NCBI RefSeq assembly: GCF_000152985.1
Contig: NZ_CH672395.1
Span: 1,402,567 to 1,466,566 of the forward strand
DNA length: 64,000 bases
From: Leeuwenhoekiella blandensis MED217
Lineage (GTDB): Bacteria; Bacteroidota; Bacteroidia; Flavobacteriales; Flavobacteriaceae
Direction of reading: 5' to 3'
The notes beneath the pieces are model-generated. The model did not search any database, was not told the origin of the DNA, and saw only the letters and a program-made list of their open reading frames with translations. Below, one piece after another: positions 8,318-17,536 of the stretch. Every line of letters begins with the position of its first letter. Within the stretch, counting starts at the first letter, position 1. The translations under genes were made by a program, and so were the position numbers.

Positions 8318-10393
8318 TTAATTGTTTTTTAGTTTGAGGTAATCGTAAATTTCGTACTGAGAGCGAATGCGCTTATCGCCGGTTTTTTGCTTGACGTAGG
8401 CATTGGTCTCTTCTGCATCTTGTATCCGCGCTTTAACATTATCAGCTAACTGTAAAACAAGAATGTCTTTGAGTTCTGCAAAGAGATCAGAATCATAGAT
8501 TGGAGTAAGTACTTCAATTCTTCGATCAAGATTACGGGTCATCCAGTCTGCAGAGCCTATATACATTTGTTCATCACCACCATTATGAAAAAGATAAATA
8601 CGTCCATGTTCCAGGTAGCGGTCTACAATTGAAGTCATGTAAATGTTCTCGCTCAATCCTTCAACTCCCGGAATTAAGCACGTAAAGCCGCGCACGATCA
8701 ACCGGATCTTTACACCAGCCTGACTTGCTTTGTACAACAACTGAATCATATCTGGATCTTCTAGACTATTCATTTTTGCGGTGATCTGCGCTTTCTTCCC
8801 CGCCTGAGCAGCTTCAATTTCGTTATGAATGAGTTTTTCAAAAATCCTACGCGTGGTAAATGGCGAAATGAGTAGATGCTTGTTACGAGGAATAATGAGT
8901 TCACCTTCAAGCACTCTAAAAACACGTCCCAATTCTTTAGTGATTTTTTTATGTGCTGTGAATATTCCGTGATCACAGTAAATTTTTGAAGTTTCACCAT
9001 TAAAGTTTCCGGTTCCGATATAAGCATAACGCACAGCTTTATCTTGTTCTTGGCGAATGATCATCAAAATCTTAGAATGCACCTTTATGCGCGGGTAACT
9101 GTAGATCACGCGTGCACCACGTTCTTCAAATTTTCGTCCCCAGGTAATGTTGTTTTCTTCATCAAAGCGCGCTTTGGCCTCAATAAATATGGTGACTTTT
9201 TTTCCGTTGTCTATTGCTTTTAAAAGGGCGGTGGTGAGCACCGACTCGTCGGCTACGCGATATAACGAAATTTTGATATGAGTAACAGCAGCATCTTCAG
9301 CAGCCTGTTCTACAAAACGCTCTACATAGTTAAAGCTCATGAACGGAAAATGAACGAGTTGGTCTTTCTCTGCGATGGCTTTGAAAAAATCTTTGGCTTT
9401 ATCCAGCGTGCGATGCTTTATAAAGGGTTTTGAGGTGTAATGCAGTTTAGGATTATTGGTAAGGTCTGGGAATTTGAAAAAGTCGTTGAAATTATGATAC
9501 CTTCCTCCTGGCATCATATCAATTTTACCCAAATTCAATAATTTACGCAGGCGCTTTGCCACCGGTTTAGGCATTGCGGCATCATAGAGCAGTCGCGTGG
9601 GTTGTCCTTCCTGACGCTGTTCTAAAGATTTATAAATACGTTCGGCTAAAATTCCACCGAGCTCATCATCGATATAAAGTTCTGCATCGCGTGAAAGCTT
9701 TATCTCATAGACGCCATCAACAGTGCTGGAATTAAAAATATTGTCAATCTCGTAACGTATGATGTCATCTAAAAAGGTAATATGATAGGTGTCGCTTACT
9801 TTTCCTAGGTCTACAAAGCGATTATTTGAATCTGTAGGGATTTTAACAAATCCTAGTTTTTTTGAATCGGAAAACGTAACGCAAAGATAAAGACTTTGAT
9901 TTTCAAGAAAAATCTCTTTGTCTTTGGAAGGATCTATCAGTTTTGTTTCTAATTCATTTTTAATATGTGCGACAAACCAAATATTGGCCAGCTGTGCTTG
10001 AATATTGGTAAACTTTTCTGAAGGAACAAGCACAATATTATTCTCGGCAAGTTCCGGAAGGATTTCTTCATTATAAATTTTACCAAAGGCTTCTTGTTGT
10101 TCTTTTACTATGGCAAGTATTTGCTTAACCGTTTTGTTAGGCTTGAGTGCAAGTTTTTTTCTAATGCTCTTTTCAACGCGTTTCATTTGCCGCAACTGAC
10201 TTACGCGCACTCTAAAATATTCATCAAGATTAGAAGAATAAATGGCTAAAAATTTCATACGCTCAAAGAGCGGATTGTTTTCTTTGTCCTGAGCTTCTTG
10301 TAAAACACGAGCATTAAAACTAAGCCAGTTTAAATCTCTGTGAATTAAATTATCAGCCAAATCGGTTTCCATATTTTGAAAGATTTTGTTCAA
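8318..10393 (-). CDS. ppk1: Polyphosphate kinase 1
   Basis: Reversibly transfers the terminal phosphate of ATP to inorganic polyphosphate. At 691 residues it has the full family length, with the N-terminal helical domain (HRDLNWLSFNARVLQEA), the head domain (SNLDEYFRVRVSQL) and two phospholipase-D-like C-terminal domains. The autophosphorylated His lies in the KVHSKILMI motif at about residue 439, and the second conserved stretch is in the YMTSIVDRYLEHGRIYLF region. The conserved FIEAKARFDEENNI block is intact. An internal ATG eight codons in (METDLADNL) could be the true start. It lies within the 7.5-13.6 kb operon; phosphate storage may be co-expressed with the nucleoside phosphorylase upstream. 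Confidence 0.96.
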   Translation of the reverse strand: MNKIFQNMETDLADNLIHRDLNWLSFNARVLQEAQDKENNPLFERMKFLAIYSSNLDEYFRVRVSQLRQMKRVEKSIRKKLALKPNKTVKQILAIVKEQQEAFGKIYNEEILPELAENNIVLVPSEKFTNIQAQLANIWFVAHIKNELETKLIDPSKDKEIFLENQSLYLCVTFSDSKKLGFVKIPTDSNNRFVDLGKVSDTYHITFLDDIIRYEIDNIFNSSTVDGVYEIKLSRDAELYIDDELGGILAERIYKSLEQRQEGQPTRLLYDAAMPKPVAKRLRKLLNLGKIDMMPGGRYHNFNDFFKFPDLTNNPKLHYTSKPFIKHRTLDKAKDFFKAIAEKDQLVHFPFMSFNYVERFVEQAAEDAAVTHIKISLYRVADESVLTTALLKAIDNGKKVTIFIEAKARFDEENNITWGRKFEERGARVIYSYPRIKVHSKILMIIRQEQDKAVRYAYIGTGNFNGETSKIYCDHGIFTAHKKITKELGRVFRVLEGELIIPRNKHLLISPFTTRRIFEKLIHNEIEAAQAGKKAQITAKMNSLEDPDMIQLLYKASQAGVKIRLIVRGFTCLIPGVEGLSENIYMTSIVDRYLEHGRIYLFHNGGDEQMYIGSADWMTRNLDRRIEVLTPIYDSDLFAELKDILVLQLADNVKARIQDAEETNAYVKQKTGDKRIRSQYEIYDYLKLKNN

Positions 10394-10442
10394 AAATACG
10401 AAAGGCTTTAACGGTCTGAATTAAGCTTTTGTTAAAAGAAAA

Positions 10443-11315
10443 TCACAAGCAGGCGATGCGCGCCAGAGCTGTTGTGATCATATGGTTTACGGTAGCTGCA
10501 GGATCTTTACTAAATATCCCTGTCGCCCTGTTGGCAAGAATGGCATTTATAGAAAGTGCTCGGTGACCCAAAAGTTTGCATAAGCCATAAATTCCTGAAG
10601 TTTCCATCTCAAGATTGGTGATACGCGTACCTTTAAAATTAAAACTTTCTAGCTTATCATTGAGTTTAGGATCTTCGGTTTTTAAGCGTAATTGACGCCC
10701 TTGTGGGCCATAAAAACCAATGTTTGTTGCCGTCACTCCAGAGAAGAATTCTTCCGAATCAAAATGATTAAAAAGCGTTTTACTTGCCGAAACACAATAT
10801 GGAGTACTTTTTTCTGTATTCCACGAAGTATGATTTACGAAGGCCTGCTCAAACGCTTTATCGCGAATGGCATCACTTTGATAAAAATGTAGCAATGCAT
10901 CAAATCCCAAAGCTCGTTCAGTGAGTAAAATGCGATCAACCGGTATATCTTTTTGAATCGAACCGCTTGTGCCTAATCTGATGATGTTCAGTTCTTTAAG
11001 GTCTTTTTTAAGCGTGCGTGTTTTGAAATCGATATTGGCCAGCGCATCGAGTTCGTTCAACACAATATCGATATTGTCGGTGCCAATTCCTGTAGAAATC
11101 ACTGTAATACGTTTGCCTTGATATACACCGGTAGTCGTTTTAAACTCTCGTTTCTGTACCGAAAATTCGATGGAATCAAAATGCTTGGTCACTTGTTCAA
11201 CACGATCGGGATCGCCAACGGTGATGACAGTGTCTGCTAGTTGATGGGGGAGTAGGTGAAGGTGATAAATACTACCATCTTCATTCAAAATTAATTCTGA
11301 AGGGGCCAGCGTCAT
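10443..11315 (-). CDS. Nucleoside phosphorylase (uridine phosphorylase-like)
   Basis: PNP/UDP family phosphorylase, 290 residues, cytoplasmic. Such enzymes split purine or pyrimidine nucleosides with phosphate to give the base and ribose 1-phosphate. The phosphate-binding motif GDPDRVEQV is near residue 33, a GTDNIDIVLNELDAL segment and the IIRLGTSGSI strand follow, and the ribose-binding NLEMETSGIYG block lies near residue 233. It most resembles uridine phosphorylases but the base preference cannot be fixed by eye. It is flanked by DUF1835 upstream (1 base gap) and ppk1 downstream (49 bases), so it is probably cotranscribed. Confidence 0.9.
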   Translation of the reverse strand: MTLAPSELILNEDGSIYHLHLLPHQLADTVITVGDPDRVEQVTKHFDSIEFSVQKREFKTTTGVYQGKRITVISTGIGTDNIDIVLNELDALANIDFKTRTLKKDLKELNIIRLGTSGSIQKDIPVDRILLTERALGFDALLHFYQSDAIRDKAFEQAFVNHTSWNTEKSTPYCVSASKTLFNHFDSEEFFSGVTATNIGFYGPQGRQLRLKTEDPKLNDKLESFNFKGTRITNLEMETSGIYGLCKLLGHRALSINAILANRATGIFSKDPAATVNHMITTALARIACL

Positions 11316-11316
11316 T

Positions 11317-12252
11317 CTAGCTGTATTTTAAAAGTTCGTGACTCGCGGGATTGTAAAGAAATGCGTATTTGTGCGTTCCGCCGTAGGCTAAATCGTCTTT
11401 AAGCGTATCATAAAAATTGGTCTCGCCTTCAAGTACTTTTTTCCCTTTGGTATTGAGAACCAGCTGCCCGTCTTGCATTCTGAAAAAAGGTTTTAAAGCC
11501 TTGATCATACGTTCAATTTGCAGGTCTCCATAACCGTAATATCCTTGATGCTTGAGTACAAAACCACAAAGTTGTCGTTTTGAATGAATATCGTGCAGAT
11601 CTATGAGTTTGAGAATATTGGTTTCTAGGGTGTTCAATCCGGTATTTTTATTAGGGAAGCGTTCTATATGCGCTCTAATGCAACTAGAAAGATATTTGAA
11701 GTTTGAACTCTTTTTGATTTCCGCTTTAAGTTCAACCGGTTTTTCATCACAGTACAATTGCCAGATGTGATGAGCAATTTTTAGGTCTTCAGGTGCGAGT
11801 TTTATTTTCTTGTCATAATGTGTGAAAAGCTGCTCATCGGTCAATTCAGAAAGGCCTTTGAGTTGCGCTTGTCCTTTTACCCAACCGCTACACACAATAT
11901 AGATAGGCATTTCATTTTTATGCTGAATCAAATAGCTTATGGCTGCAAGCATATTGATGTGGCAGAATAGATCAAACTCGAACCACAGGATTATTTCATC
12001 ATAATCATTAATAGCATTCAATTTGTTCAACTGACTCACAAATTGTTGCTCATAATCTTTTTCTGAAACTTTATAGGTTTCTTTCAAGAATTTTTTGCGC
12101 GCTTCAATAAATTGTTGAGAACCAACTTCTTCAATAGTTGGACCTTCACAAAGCATTTCACGCCAAATGACGAGATCTCCGGCCAAATCTAACGTGTTTA
12201 ACCGGTCTGTGAGACTGTCACCGTTGGTGATATGCAATGTGTTTTTTGCCAT
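11317..12252 (-). CDS. DUF1835 domain protein
   Basis: Protein of 311 residues with an N-terminal DUF1835 domain recognisable by HITNGDSLTDRL at residues 6-17 and VIWREMLCEGPT at about 28-39. The central region (about 85-130) contains DEIILWFEFDLFCHIN, another typical block. The C-terminal third resembles a winged-helix-like DUF3658-type tail. No signal peptide or membrane segment. The function of DUF1835 is not established. The gene sits between the SUI1-like factor (17 bases upstream) and the nucleoside phosphorylase (1 base downstream), strongly suggesting operonic expression. Confidence 0.85.
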   Translation of the reverse strand: MAKNTLHITNGDSLTDRLNTLDLAGDLVIWREMLCEGPTIEEVGSQQFIEARKKFLKETYKVSEKDYEQQFVSQLNKLNAINDYDEIILWFEFDLFCHINMLAAISYLIQHKNEMPIYIVCSGWVKGQAQLKGLSELTDEQLFTHYDKKIKLAPEDLKIAHHIWQLYCDEKPVELKAEIKKSSNFKYLSSCIRAHIERFPNKNTGLNTLETNILKLIDLHDIHSKRQLCGFVLKHQGYYGYGDLQIERMIKALKPFFRMQDGQLVLNTKGKKVLEGETNFYDTLKDDLAYGGTHKYAFLYNPASHELLKYS

Positions 12253-12269
12253 GATATTGAAAATCTAAA

Positions 12270-12602
12270 TTAACCTCCTACACGTTTAACTTTAAAACCT
12301 TTGTCTTTTAAAAACGACATTATCTTATCGCGGTAATCTCCTTGAATGATTATTTTTTCTTTCTTAAAGCTTCCGCCCACACCCAGCATTTTTTTTAATT
12401 CTTTAGACAGAATTTTAAAATCTGAATCTGCACCGGTATAACCTTCGATGATGGTGATGGGTTTTCCTTTACGCTTTTCATACTTACATAAAAGCGGATC
12501 TTCTTGCATCCAGATTCCTAAGTCATTTGCATCTTCTTCCTGCTGCTCTGGCTCAGGCTCGTGATCTGGAAATAAATTTTTGAGCTGGTCTTGTAAGTCC
12601 AT
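12270..12602 (-). CDS. SUI1/eIF1-like translation initiation factor (YciH family)
   Basis: Protein of 110 residues homologous to eukaryotic eIF1/SUI1 and bacterial YciH. An acidic, Gln/Glu-rich N-terminal tail (about 1-30) precedes the SUI1 domain (about 45-110), where the typical pattern TIIEGYTGADSDFKILSKEL, KMLGVGGS and IIIQGDYRDKI is clear. In the family the basic loop and GVGG turn contact the small ribosomal subunit. Bacterial SUI1 proteins are thought to influence start-codon fidelity. Gaps of 5 and 17 bases tie it to the oxygenase and DUF1835 genes. Confidence 0.92.
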   Translation of the reverse strand: MDLQDQLKNLFPDHEPEPEQQEEDANDLGIWMQEDPLLCKYEKRKGKPITIIEGYTGADSDFKILSKELKKMLGVGGSFKKEKIIIQGDYRDKIMSFLKDKGFKVKRVGG

Positions 12603-12607
12603 TTCAA

Positions 12608-13558
12608 TTATTTTTTTATCAAGCCTATTTCAACAAGACGTTGGTGTAAAAATTCTCCTGCAGTGATATCAGGATAGGCTTTAGGATGAGATTCATCAAT
12701 ACATTTTTCTAAGCAGTTAAGCGGCATCTCACTACGCGGATGCATAAAAAACGGAATAGAATAACGCGGGGTGTCCCATTGCTCCTTTGGAGGATTGGCC
12801 ACGCGGTGAACCGTAGATCTTAATTTATTATTTGTATGGCGCTCAAGCATATCACCTACGTTGATCACCAGTTCGTCTTCATTGGGGATGGCATCAATCC
12901 ACTCGCCGTCTTTTCTCAAAACTTGTAATCCGCCGGCAGAGGCACCCATTAAAAGCGTGATCAGGTTGATGTCGCCATGTGCTCCGGCGCGTACTGCACC
13001 TTTAGGTTCTTCGGTAATTGGAGGGTAATGAATAGGTCTCAAAATGCTGTTTCCGTTTCTAGCCCATTTGTCAAAATAAAACTCGTCAAGACCGATGTAA
13101 AGCGCTAAAGCACGCAACACATAAATTCCGGTTTTTTCAAGCATTTTATAGGCTTCCATTCCAGTTTTGTTGAAGTTTTCAAGTTCTTGTACTTCAACAT
13201 TCTCGGGATATTCTTCAATTAAGTTGGCATCTTCATCGGGTTCTTGACCAAAGTGCCAAAACTCTTTTAAGTCGCCTTCTTTTTTACCTTTAGCGTGTTC
13301 TTTTCCAAAAGAAATGTAACCGCGCTGCCCACCTAATCCTTCAATTTCGTACTGCTGTTTGGTTGTTTCCGGAAGATCAAAAAAAGCTTTGACTTCGTTG
13401 TATAAATCCGCTACAAGCGCATCGTCTAAGAAGTGATTTTTCAAGGAAACAAATCCTATTTCTTCGTAGGCTTTACCAATTTCGTCAACAAATTTTTGTT
13501 TTCTGTCCGGGTCCTCACTTAAAAAGTCTGCGAGATTAACACTAGGTATATTATTCAT
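12608..13558 (-). CDS. 2-oxoglutarate/Fe(II) oxygenase, isopenicillin N synthase family
   Basis: Non-haem iron oxygenase of 316 residues. The N-terminal DIOX_N domain (IPSVNLADFL) is followed by the 2OG-Fe(II) jelly roll. The iron ligands are visible as His194 and Asp196 in AHGDINLITLL and His251 in RSTVHRV, and the co-substrate carboxylate motif RxS is at Arg265-Ser267 in RYSIPFF. All catalytic residues are therefore intact. The substrate is unknown; family members act on small molecules, and the isopenicillin name does not imply antibiotic synthesis. It is the first gene of the minus-strand operon, divergent from the E1 gene across about 220 bases. Confidence 0.9.
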   Translation of the reverse strand: MNNIPSVNLADFLSEDPDRKQKFVDEIGKAYEEIGFVSLKNHFLDDALVADLYNEVKAFFDLPETTKQQYEIEGLGGQRGYISFGKEHAKGKKEGDLKEFWHFGQEPDEDANLIEEYPENVEVQELENFNKTGMEAYKMLEKTGIYVLRALALYIGLDEFYFDKWARNGNSILRPIHYPPITEEPKGAVRAGAHGDINLITLLMGASAGGLQVLRKDGEWIDAIPNEDELVINVGDMLERHTNNKLRSTVHRVANPPKEQWDTPRYSIPFFMHPRSEMPLNCLEKCIDESHPKAYPDITAGEFLHQRLVEIGLIKK

Positions 13559-13781
13559 AATTTAGAGGTACATTCAAATTTTGCAATACGTAAAGATATT
13601 AAATATTTGTGGCTCCAATTTTTAAACTATCCTTAAAATATAAGTCTTTAATTATCATTTGAATAGAAGTTGAAATTGTGCCTGATTTTAGGGGATAGAT
13701 TTCTGTTTTTTCTAAAAGCAGTTGATTCAAATAAAAATTCAGTTACTTTTCAATGTAATTACACCCCGTAATTTTTACGTT

Positions 13782-15782
13782 ATGAATACCGATGAAAACC
13801 TTCAGCTTGCTTTTCAAAATAATTCGCTTTCTCACGAAACTCTATTGAGCTTGTATCAGGAGCTGCTAAAGCCAAGACGGATAGAAGAAAAAATGTTGAT
13901 TCTTTTGCGTCAGGGAAAAATCTCAAAATGGTTTAGCGGCATTGGTCAGGAAGCCATTGCGGTTGGAGTAACCATGGCTTTAGAAACTGATGAATACATC
14001 TTACCGATGCACAGAAATTTGGGTGTTTTTACCACAAGAAAAGTGCCTTTGCATCGCCTGTTTAGTCAGTGGCAAGGCAAAGCGAATGGGTTTACTAAAG
14101 GACGCGATCGCAGTTTTCATTTTGGTACGCAGGACTATAAAATTGTTGGAATGATTTCGCACTTGGGTCCACAGCTTGGAGTTGCAGATGGGATAGCGCT
14201 GGCGCATAAATTACGTCACGAAAAAAAGATCACGGCAGTTTTTACCGGAGAAGGAGGTACGAGCGAAGGCGATTTTCACGAGGCGCTTAATGTAGCTTCG
14301 GTTTGGGATCTGCCGGTTTTATTCTGTATTGAAAATAACGGCTACGGACTTTCAACACCAACTTCAGAACAGTATCGCTGCGCGCATTTGGCAGATAGAG
14401 CAAAAGGATACGGAATGGAAAGTCATATCATAGACGGCAATAATATTGTAGAAGTGTATCAAGCACTTTCCAAGATCGCTGAATCCATGCGCGAAAATCC
14501 GAGACCTGTTTTGGTAGAGTTTAAAACCTTTAGAATGCGTGGCCATGAGGAAGCTAGTGGCGTTAAATATGTTCCTGAAGAGTTGATGCAATTTTGGGCG
14601 GAGAAAGATCCTGTGAGCAATTTTGAGAAATATCTTATTCATCAGGGGATTTTGACCGAAGCACAAAAACTGGAAATTAACGAAACAATACAGAATGAAA
14701 TTGAATATGCGTTAAGCTTAGTTAATGAGGAAGCTGCAATCGAGGCCAACCTTGATAATGAACTGAACGATGTTTTTGCTCCTTCTGATCACTTAGAGGT
14801 TAAACCCGATGGCGCTTTGCAACGCGTTAGATTTATAGACGCGATACAAAATAGTCTAAAGCAAAGTTTTGAGCGCAATGCGCGCATTATCCTTATGGGA
14901 CAAGACATTGCAGAATATGGCGGAGTGTTTAAAATCACTGAGGGTTTTGTAGAGCACTTTGGTAAAGAACGCATCAGGAATACGCCCATTTGTGAGTCGG
15001 CAATTGTCGAGACCGCCATGGGCCTGGCCATAAATGGGTATAAAGCTGTAGTCGAAATGCAATTTGCAGACTTTGTAAGCAGCGGTTTTAATCCAATCGT
15101 TAATTATCTAGCCAAATCTTTTTACCGCTGGGGTCAGCCGGCAGATGTGGTCATTCGTATGCCTTGCGGAGCCGGAGTAGGAGCGGGACCCTTTCACAGT
15201 CAAACTAATGAAGCTTGGTTTACACATACTGCCGGTCTTAAAGTCATATATCCTGCTTTTCCTTACGATGCAAAAGGCTTGCTCGCAGCGGCGATTGAAG
15301 ATCAAAACCCGGTATTGTTTTTTGAACATAAAGCCCTGTATAGAACCATCACAGAGGAAATTCCTGCAGCCTATTATACCTTACCTCTAGGAAAAGCTTC
15401 GGTGGTGCGTGAAGGTTCAAATATTACTCTTATCACCTATGGCGCACCGGTGCATTGGGCGCTAGAGGTTTTGAATGCGAATACGACTTGGTCTGTAGAA
15501 CTTATCGATTTACGAAGTTTGATTCCGCTAGATTATGAAACGATCAAAACTTCGGTACAAAAAACAGGCAAGGTTTTATTACTTACTGAAGATGTGAATT
15601 TTGGTAGTATTACCGCAGACATTTCAGCCTACATCGCCGAAGAATGTTTTACGTATCTCGACGCTCCAATAAAAAGACTTTCAAGCTTAGATACACCAAT
15701 TCCTTTTGCTCAGGATCTTGAAAATCAGTACTTGGCAAAACAGAAAATAGCACAGGCACTTCAGGATTTGTTGGCTTATTAA
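13782..15782 (+). CDS. 2-oxoacid dehydrogenase E1, fused alpha and beta subunits
   Basis: Thiamine-diphosphate-dependent E1 component of a branched-chain 2-oxoacid (or related) dehydrogenase. It decarboxylates the 2-oxoacid and passes the acyl group to the lipoyl arm of E2. The alpha part (about 1-335) has the ThDP motif from GEGGTSEGDFHEALN to ENNGYGLS; the beta part (about 345-660) has the RFIDAIQNSL start, MGQDIAEYGGVFKITEGF, and the transketolase C-terminal domain with LITYGAP. Fusion of both subunits in one chain of 666 residues is common in Bacteroidota. I chose the ATG at 13782 because an ATG 60 bases upstream adds 20 non-conserved residues. No E2 or E3 gene is adjacent. Confidence 0.92.
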   Translation: MNTDENLQLAFQNNSLSHETLLSLYQELLKPRRIEEKMLILLRQGKISKWFSGIGQEAIAVGVTMALETDEYILPMHRNLGVFTTRKVPLHRLFSQWQGKANGFTKGRDRSFHFGTQDYKIVGMISHLGPQLGVADGIALAHKLRHEKKITAVFTGEGGTSEGDFHEALNVASVWDLPVLFCIENNGYGLSTPTSEQYRCAHLADRAKGYGMESHIIDGNNIVEVYQALSKIAESMRENPRPVLVEFKTFRMRGHEEASGVKYVPEELMQFWAEKDPVSNFEKYLIHQGILTEAQKLEINETIQNEIEYALSLVNEEAAIEANLDNELNDVFAPSDHLEVKPDGALQRVRFIDAIQNSLKQSFERNARIILMGQDIAEYGGVFKITEGFVEHFGKERIRNTPICESAIVETAMGLAINGYKAVVEMQFADFVSSGFNPIVNYLAKSFYRWGQPADVVIRMPCGAGVGAGPFHSQTNEAWFTHTAGLKVIYPAFPYDAKGLLAAAIEDQNPVLFFEHKALYRTITEEIPAAYYTLPLGKASVVREGSNITLITYGAPVHWALEVLNANTTWSVELIDLRSLIPLDYETIKTSVQKTGKVLLLTEDVNFGSITADISAYIAEECFTYLDAPIKRLSSLDTPIPFAQDLENQYLAKQKIAQALQDLLAY

Positions 15783-15927
15783 TGTTAAAATTTTATCGAA
15801 ATCTAAACTGGTCGCTTTTTACCTTAACGCATTTTAACAGCACTGAGTTAAACACTATTAATTCTAAAAATTTCATTTCTACTTCTCAATATTTTTGAAG
15901 CATTACTAACCAATAAATTTTACAATT

Positions 15928-16086
15928 ATGTTGAAGTGGACAGTTATATTTATCATTATCGCGATCGTAGCAGCAATCTTTGGATTCGGAGGAATCGCAT
16001 CAGGAGCAGAAAGTATTGCTAAAATACTTTTCTTCATCTTTATCGTATTATTCTTGATCAGCTTACTTTCGAGATTATTTAGATAA
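15928..16086 (+). CDS. DUF1328 small membrane protein (YtjA-like)
   Basis: A 52-residue, almost wholly hydrophobic protein starting [20 protein letters not shown]. Two membrane helices (about 4-20 and 32-48) flank a [12 protein letters not shown] turn that is characteristic of DUF1328 (YtjA). These peptides sit in the inner membrane and are often stress induced; no mechanism is known. It is followed after 26 bases by a lipocalin-like lipoprotein and then by an OmpA-type lipoprotein, so the three may form an envelope-stress-related group. Confidence 0.88.
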   Translation: MLKWTVIFIIIAIVAAIFGFGGIASGAESIAKILFFIFIVLFLISLLSRLFR

Positions 16087-16112
16087 ATAGAACTTTAATC
16101 AATTTTTAATTT

Positions 16113-16598
16113 ATGAAACGGATTATCACAGTACTGCTTTTGAGCGTGTTTATGGTTTCTTGCGGAGGAAGCAACCAAGTTGTAAAACAGTCAAGAAAAA
16201 CGCTTAAAGGATATTGGAATTTAGATAATATCAATTATAACAATGCACCCGGAGTTTATGATGTGACGCTTTTTGGCGATGCTTCTTCAGAGTGTATGGT
16301 AGGAAGCACGTGGAGGTTTATACCTAATAATAATTTTGGTAATTATGAGATTACCGATGGAAGCTGTGCTTTAGGAAAACGCTATTTTGTTTGGAGTATT
16401 CCTGCTCAGGAAAGCGCTACCAGTTATGATATTTTGCTAAAACCGACTGATGAGAAGATGAATTCTACTATGAATAATGCCGGTTTCCGATTGAATATCA
16501 ATTACCTTTCTGAAAATGAACTCACGTTCACTCAAACGGTACAAGTTGACGGGAAGCCTTTTACTATAGTGATGAATTTTTCTAAAATTTCAGAATAA
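16113..16598 (+). CDS. Lipocalin-like lipoprotein
   Basis: Predicted lipoprotein of 161 residues. The signal peptide ends in a lipobox (VSC) with the acylated Cys at residue 17. The mature part starts with LKGYWNLDNINYNN, the W-containing strand seen in lipocalin-like Bacteroidota lipoproteins, and continues with alternating beta strands including WRFIPNNNFGNYEI and the LTFTQTVQVDG strand near the end. This suggests a beta-barrel that binds a small hydrophobic ligand, but the ligand is unknown. It lies between the DUF1328 gene and the OmpA-like lipoprotein, all on the plus strand. Confidence 0.82.
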   Translation: MKRIITVLLLSVFMVSCGGSNQVVKQSRKTLKGYWNLDNINYNNAPGVYDVTLFGDASSECMVGSTWRFIPNNNFGNYEITDGSCALGKRYFVWSIPAQESATSYDILLKPTDEKMNSTMNNAGFRLNINYLSENELTFTQTVQVDGKPFTIVMNFSKISE

Positions 16599-16678
16599 TT
16601 TTAACCAAATAGATGTGCTTTTGAGTTTGGTTCTTTAACTAAATTCAAGAGCATATTTCAATTTTAATAAAACAAACT

Positions 16679-17380
16679 ATGAAAACTATACTTAGAAATG
16701 TTTCAATGTTTGCCATTGCGATCTCGATGCTTACGGGTTGTGAGGCGACAAAAAATGCAAATAACCAGCAAAAAGGTACTGTAATCGGTGCTGCCGGAGG
16801 TGCGATTTTAGGTGCCGTGATAGGTAATAATGTAGGTAAGAAAGGAGATGGTGGTGAGCTTGGTGCCGTAATAGGTGGTGTTGTAGGTGGTGCTGCAGGT
16901 AATGTGATTGGTAAAAAGATGGACAAGCAAGCACAGCGTATTGAGGAAGAAATTCCTGGAGCTGAAGTTGAGCGTGTAGATGACGGTATTGTAGTAAACT
17001 TTGATGAAAACAGTGGTGTGTATTTCGCTACAAATAAATACAATATTAATAGCGCTTCTCAAGAAACATTAAATGGTCTTTCTAGAGTGATGCAAGAATA
17101 TCCACAAACCAATGTGTTGGTCGTAGGTCATACAGACAGCACAGGTTCTGCAGATTATAATATGACGCTTTCTAAAAATCGTGCGCAAGCCGTGACCAAT
17201 TATTTGGTAAGCCAAGGTATTGCTTCAGGAAGATTTACAACGCAGTGGTATGGTGAAGAACAACCTAAGTATACCAATGAAACTGCAGAAGGTCGTTCTA
17301 AAAACCGTCGTGTAACTTTAGCGATCGTTCCTAACCAAGAGATGGTAAATGAAGCTAAGCAAGAGGCTGGCGAAAATTAA
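16679..17380 (+). CDS. OmpA-family lipoprotein with glycine-zipper
   Basis: Lipoprotein of 233 residues. The signal peptide ends with the LTGC lipobox (Cys21). Residues about 35-80 are a glycine-zipper repeat (VIGAAGGAILGAVIG and a second copy) that can insert in a membrane. Residues about 110-225 are an OmpA_C peptidoglycan-binding domain: NINSASQETL, then VVGHTDSTGSADYN with the peptidoglycan-contacting Asp, and EGRSKNRRV with the conserved Arg. It should anchor the outer membrane to the cell wall. A terminator follows. Confidence 0.93.
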   Translation: MKTILRNVSMFAIAISMLTGCEATKNANNQQKGTVIGAAGGAILGAVIGNNVGKKGDGGELGAVIGGVVGGAAGNVIGKKMDKQAQRIEEEIPGAEVERVDDGIVVNFDENSGVYFATNKYNINSASQETLNGLSRVMQEYPQTNVLVVGHTDSTGSADYNMTLSKNRAQAVTNYLVSQGIASGRFTTQWYGEEQPKYTNETAEGRSKNRRVTLAIVPNQEMVNEAKQEAGEN

Positions 17381-17424
17381 TAGAACACGTTTAAGACTCC
17401 TATTTTAGGATGATTAATTGAGAG

Positions 17425-17456
17425 AACTCCTTGCATAATTTGTAAGGAGTTTTTTT
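17425..17456 (+). terminator. Intrinsic terminator after the OmpA-like gene
   Basis: Hairpin with arms AACTCCTT (17425-17432) and AAGGAGTT (17444-17451), extended inward by a few pairs to a TAATT loop and followed by a run of T. It lies 45 bases after the OmpA-like stop and separates it from the polyketide cluster. Confidence 0.85.
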
Positions 17457-17536
17457 ATGCATATTATGGGTGCCGCTAAAAAGTATAACAGCTTGAGGTT
17501 TGACTAAGGATGGTTTATTTAGTAATTTGATCAAGT

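Noticed and set aside
12608-13558. 2OG-Fe oxygenase as the AEP hydroxylase PhnY that would make HAEP for PbfA
   Set aside because: PhnY belongs to the PhyH-like group, this is isopenicillin N synthase-like, and it lies 28 kb away in a different operon.
13722-13781. Upstream ATG extending the E1 protein by 20 residues
   Set aside because: The added residues (MIQIKIQLLFNVI) look like translated leader; the ATG at 13782 starts conserved sequence.
16611-16675. Hairpin-like TGCTTTTGA/TCAAGAGCA between the two lipoprotein genes
   Set aside because: Long loop and no T run; too weak to call a terminator or regulatory RNA.
16645-17043. 132-codon open frame opposite the OmpA-like gene, rich in Pro, Ser and Thr
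   Set aside because: It mirrors the glycine-zipper and low-complexity codons of the real gene and has no family features.
17499-17529. TTTG-N19-GTAATTTG promoter-like string before the polyketide cluster
   Set aside because: The TA of the -7 box is missing and the start would fall almost on the TTG start codon.
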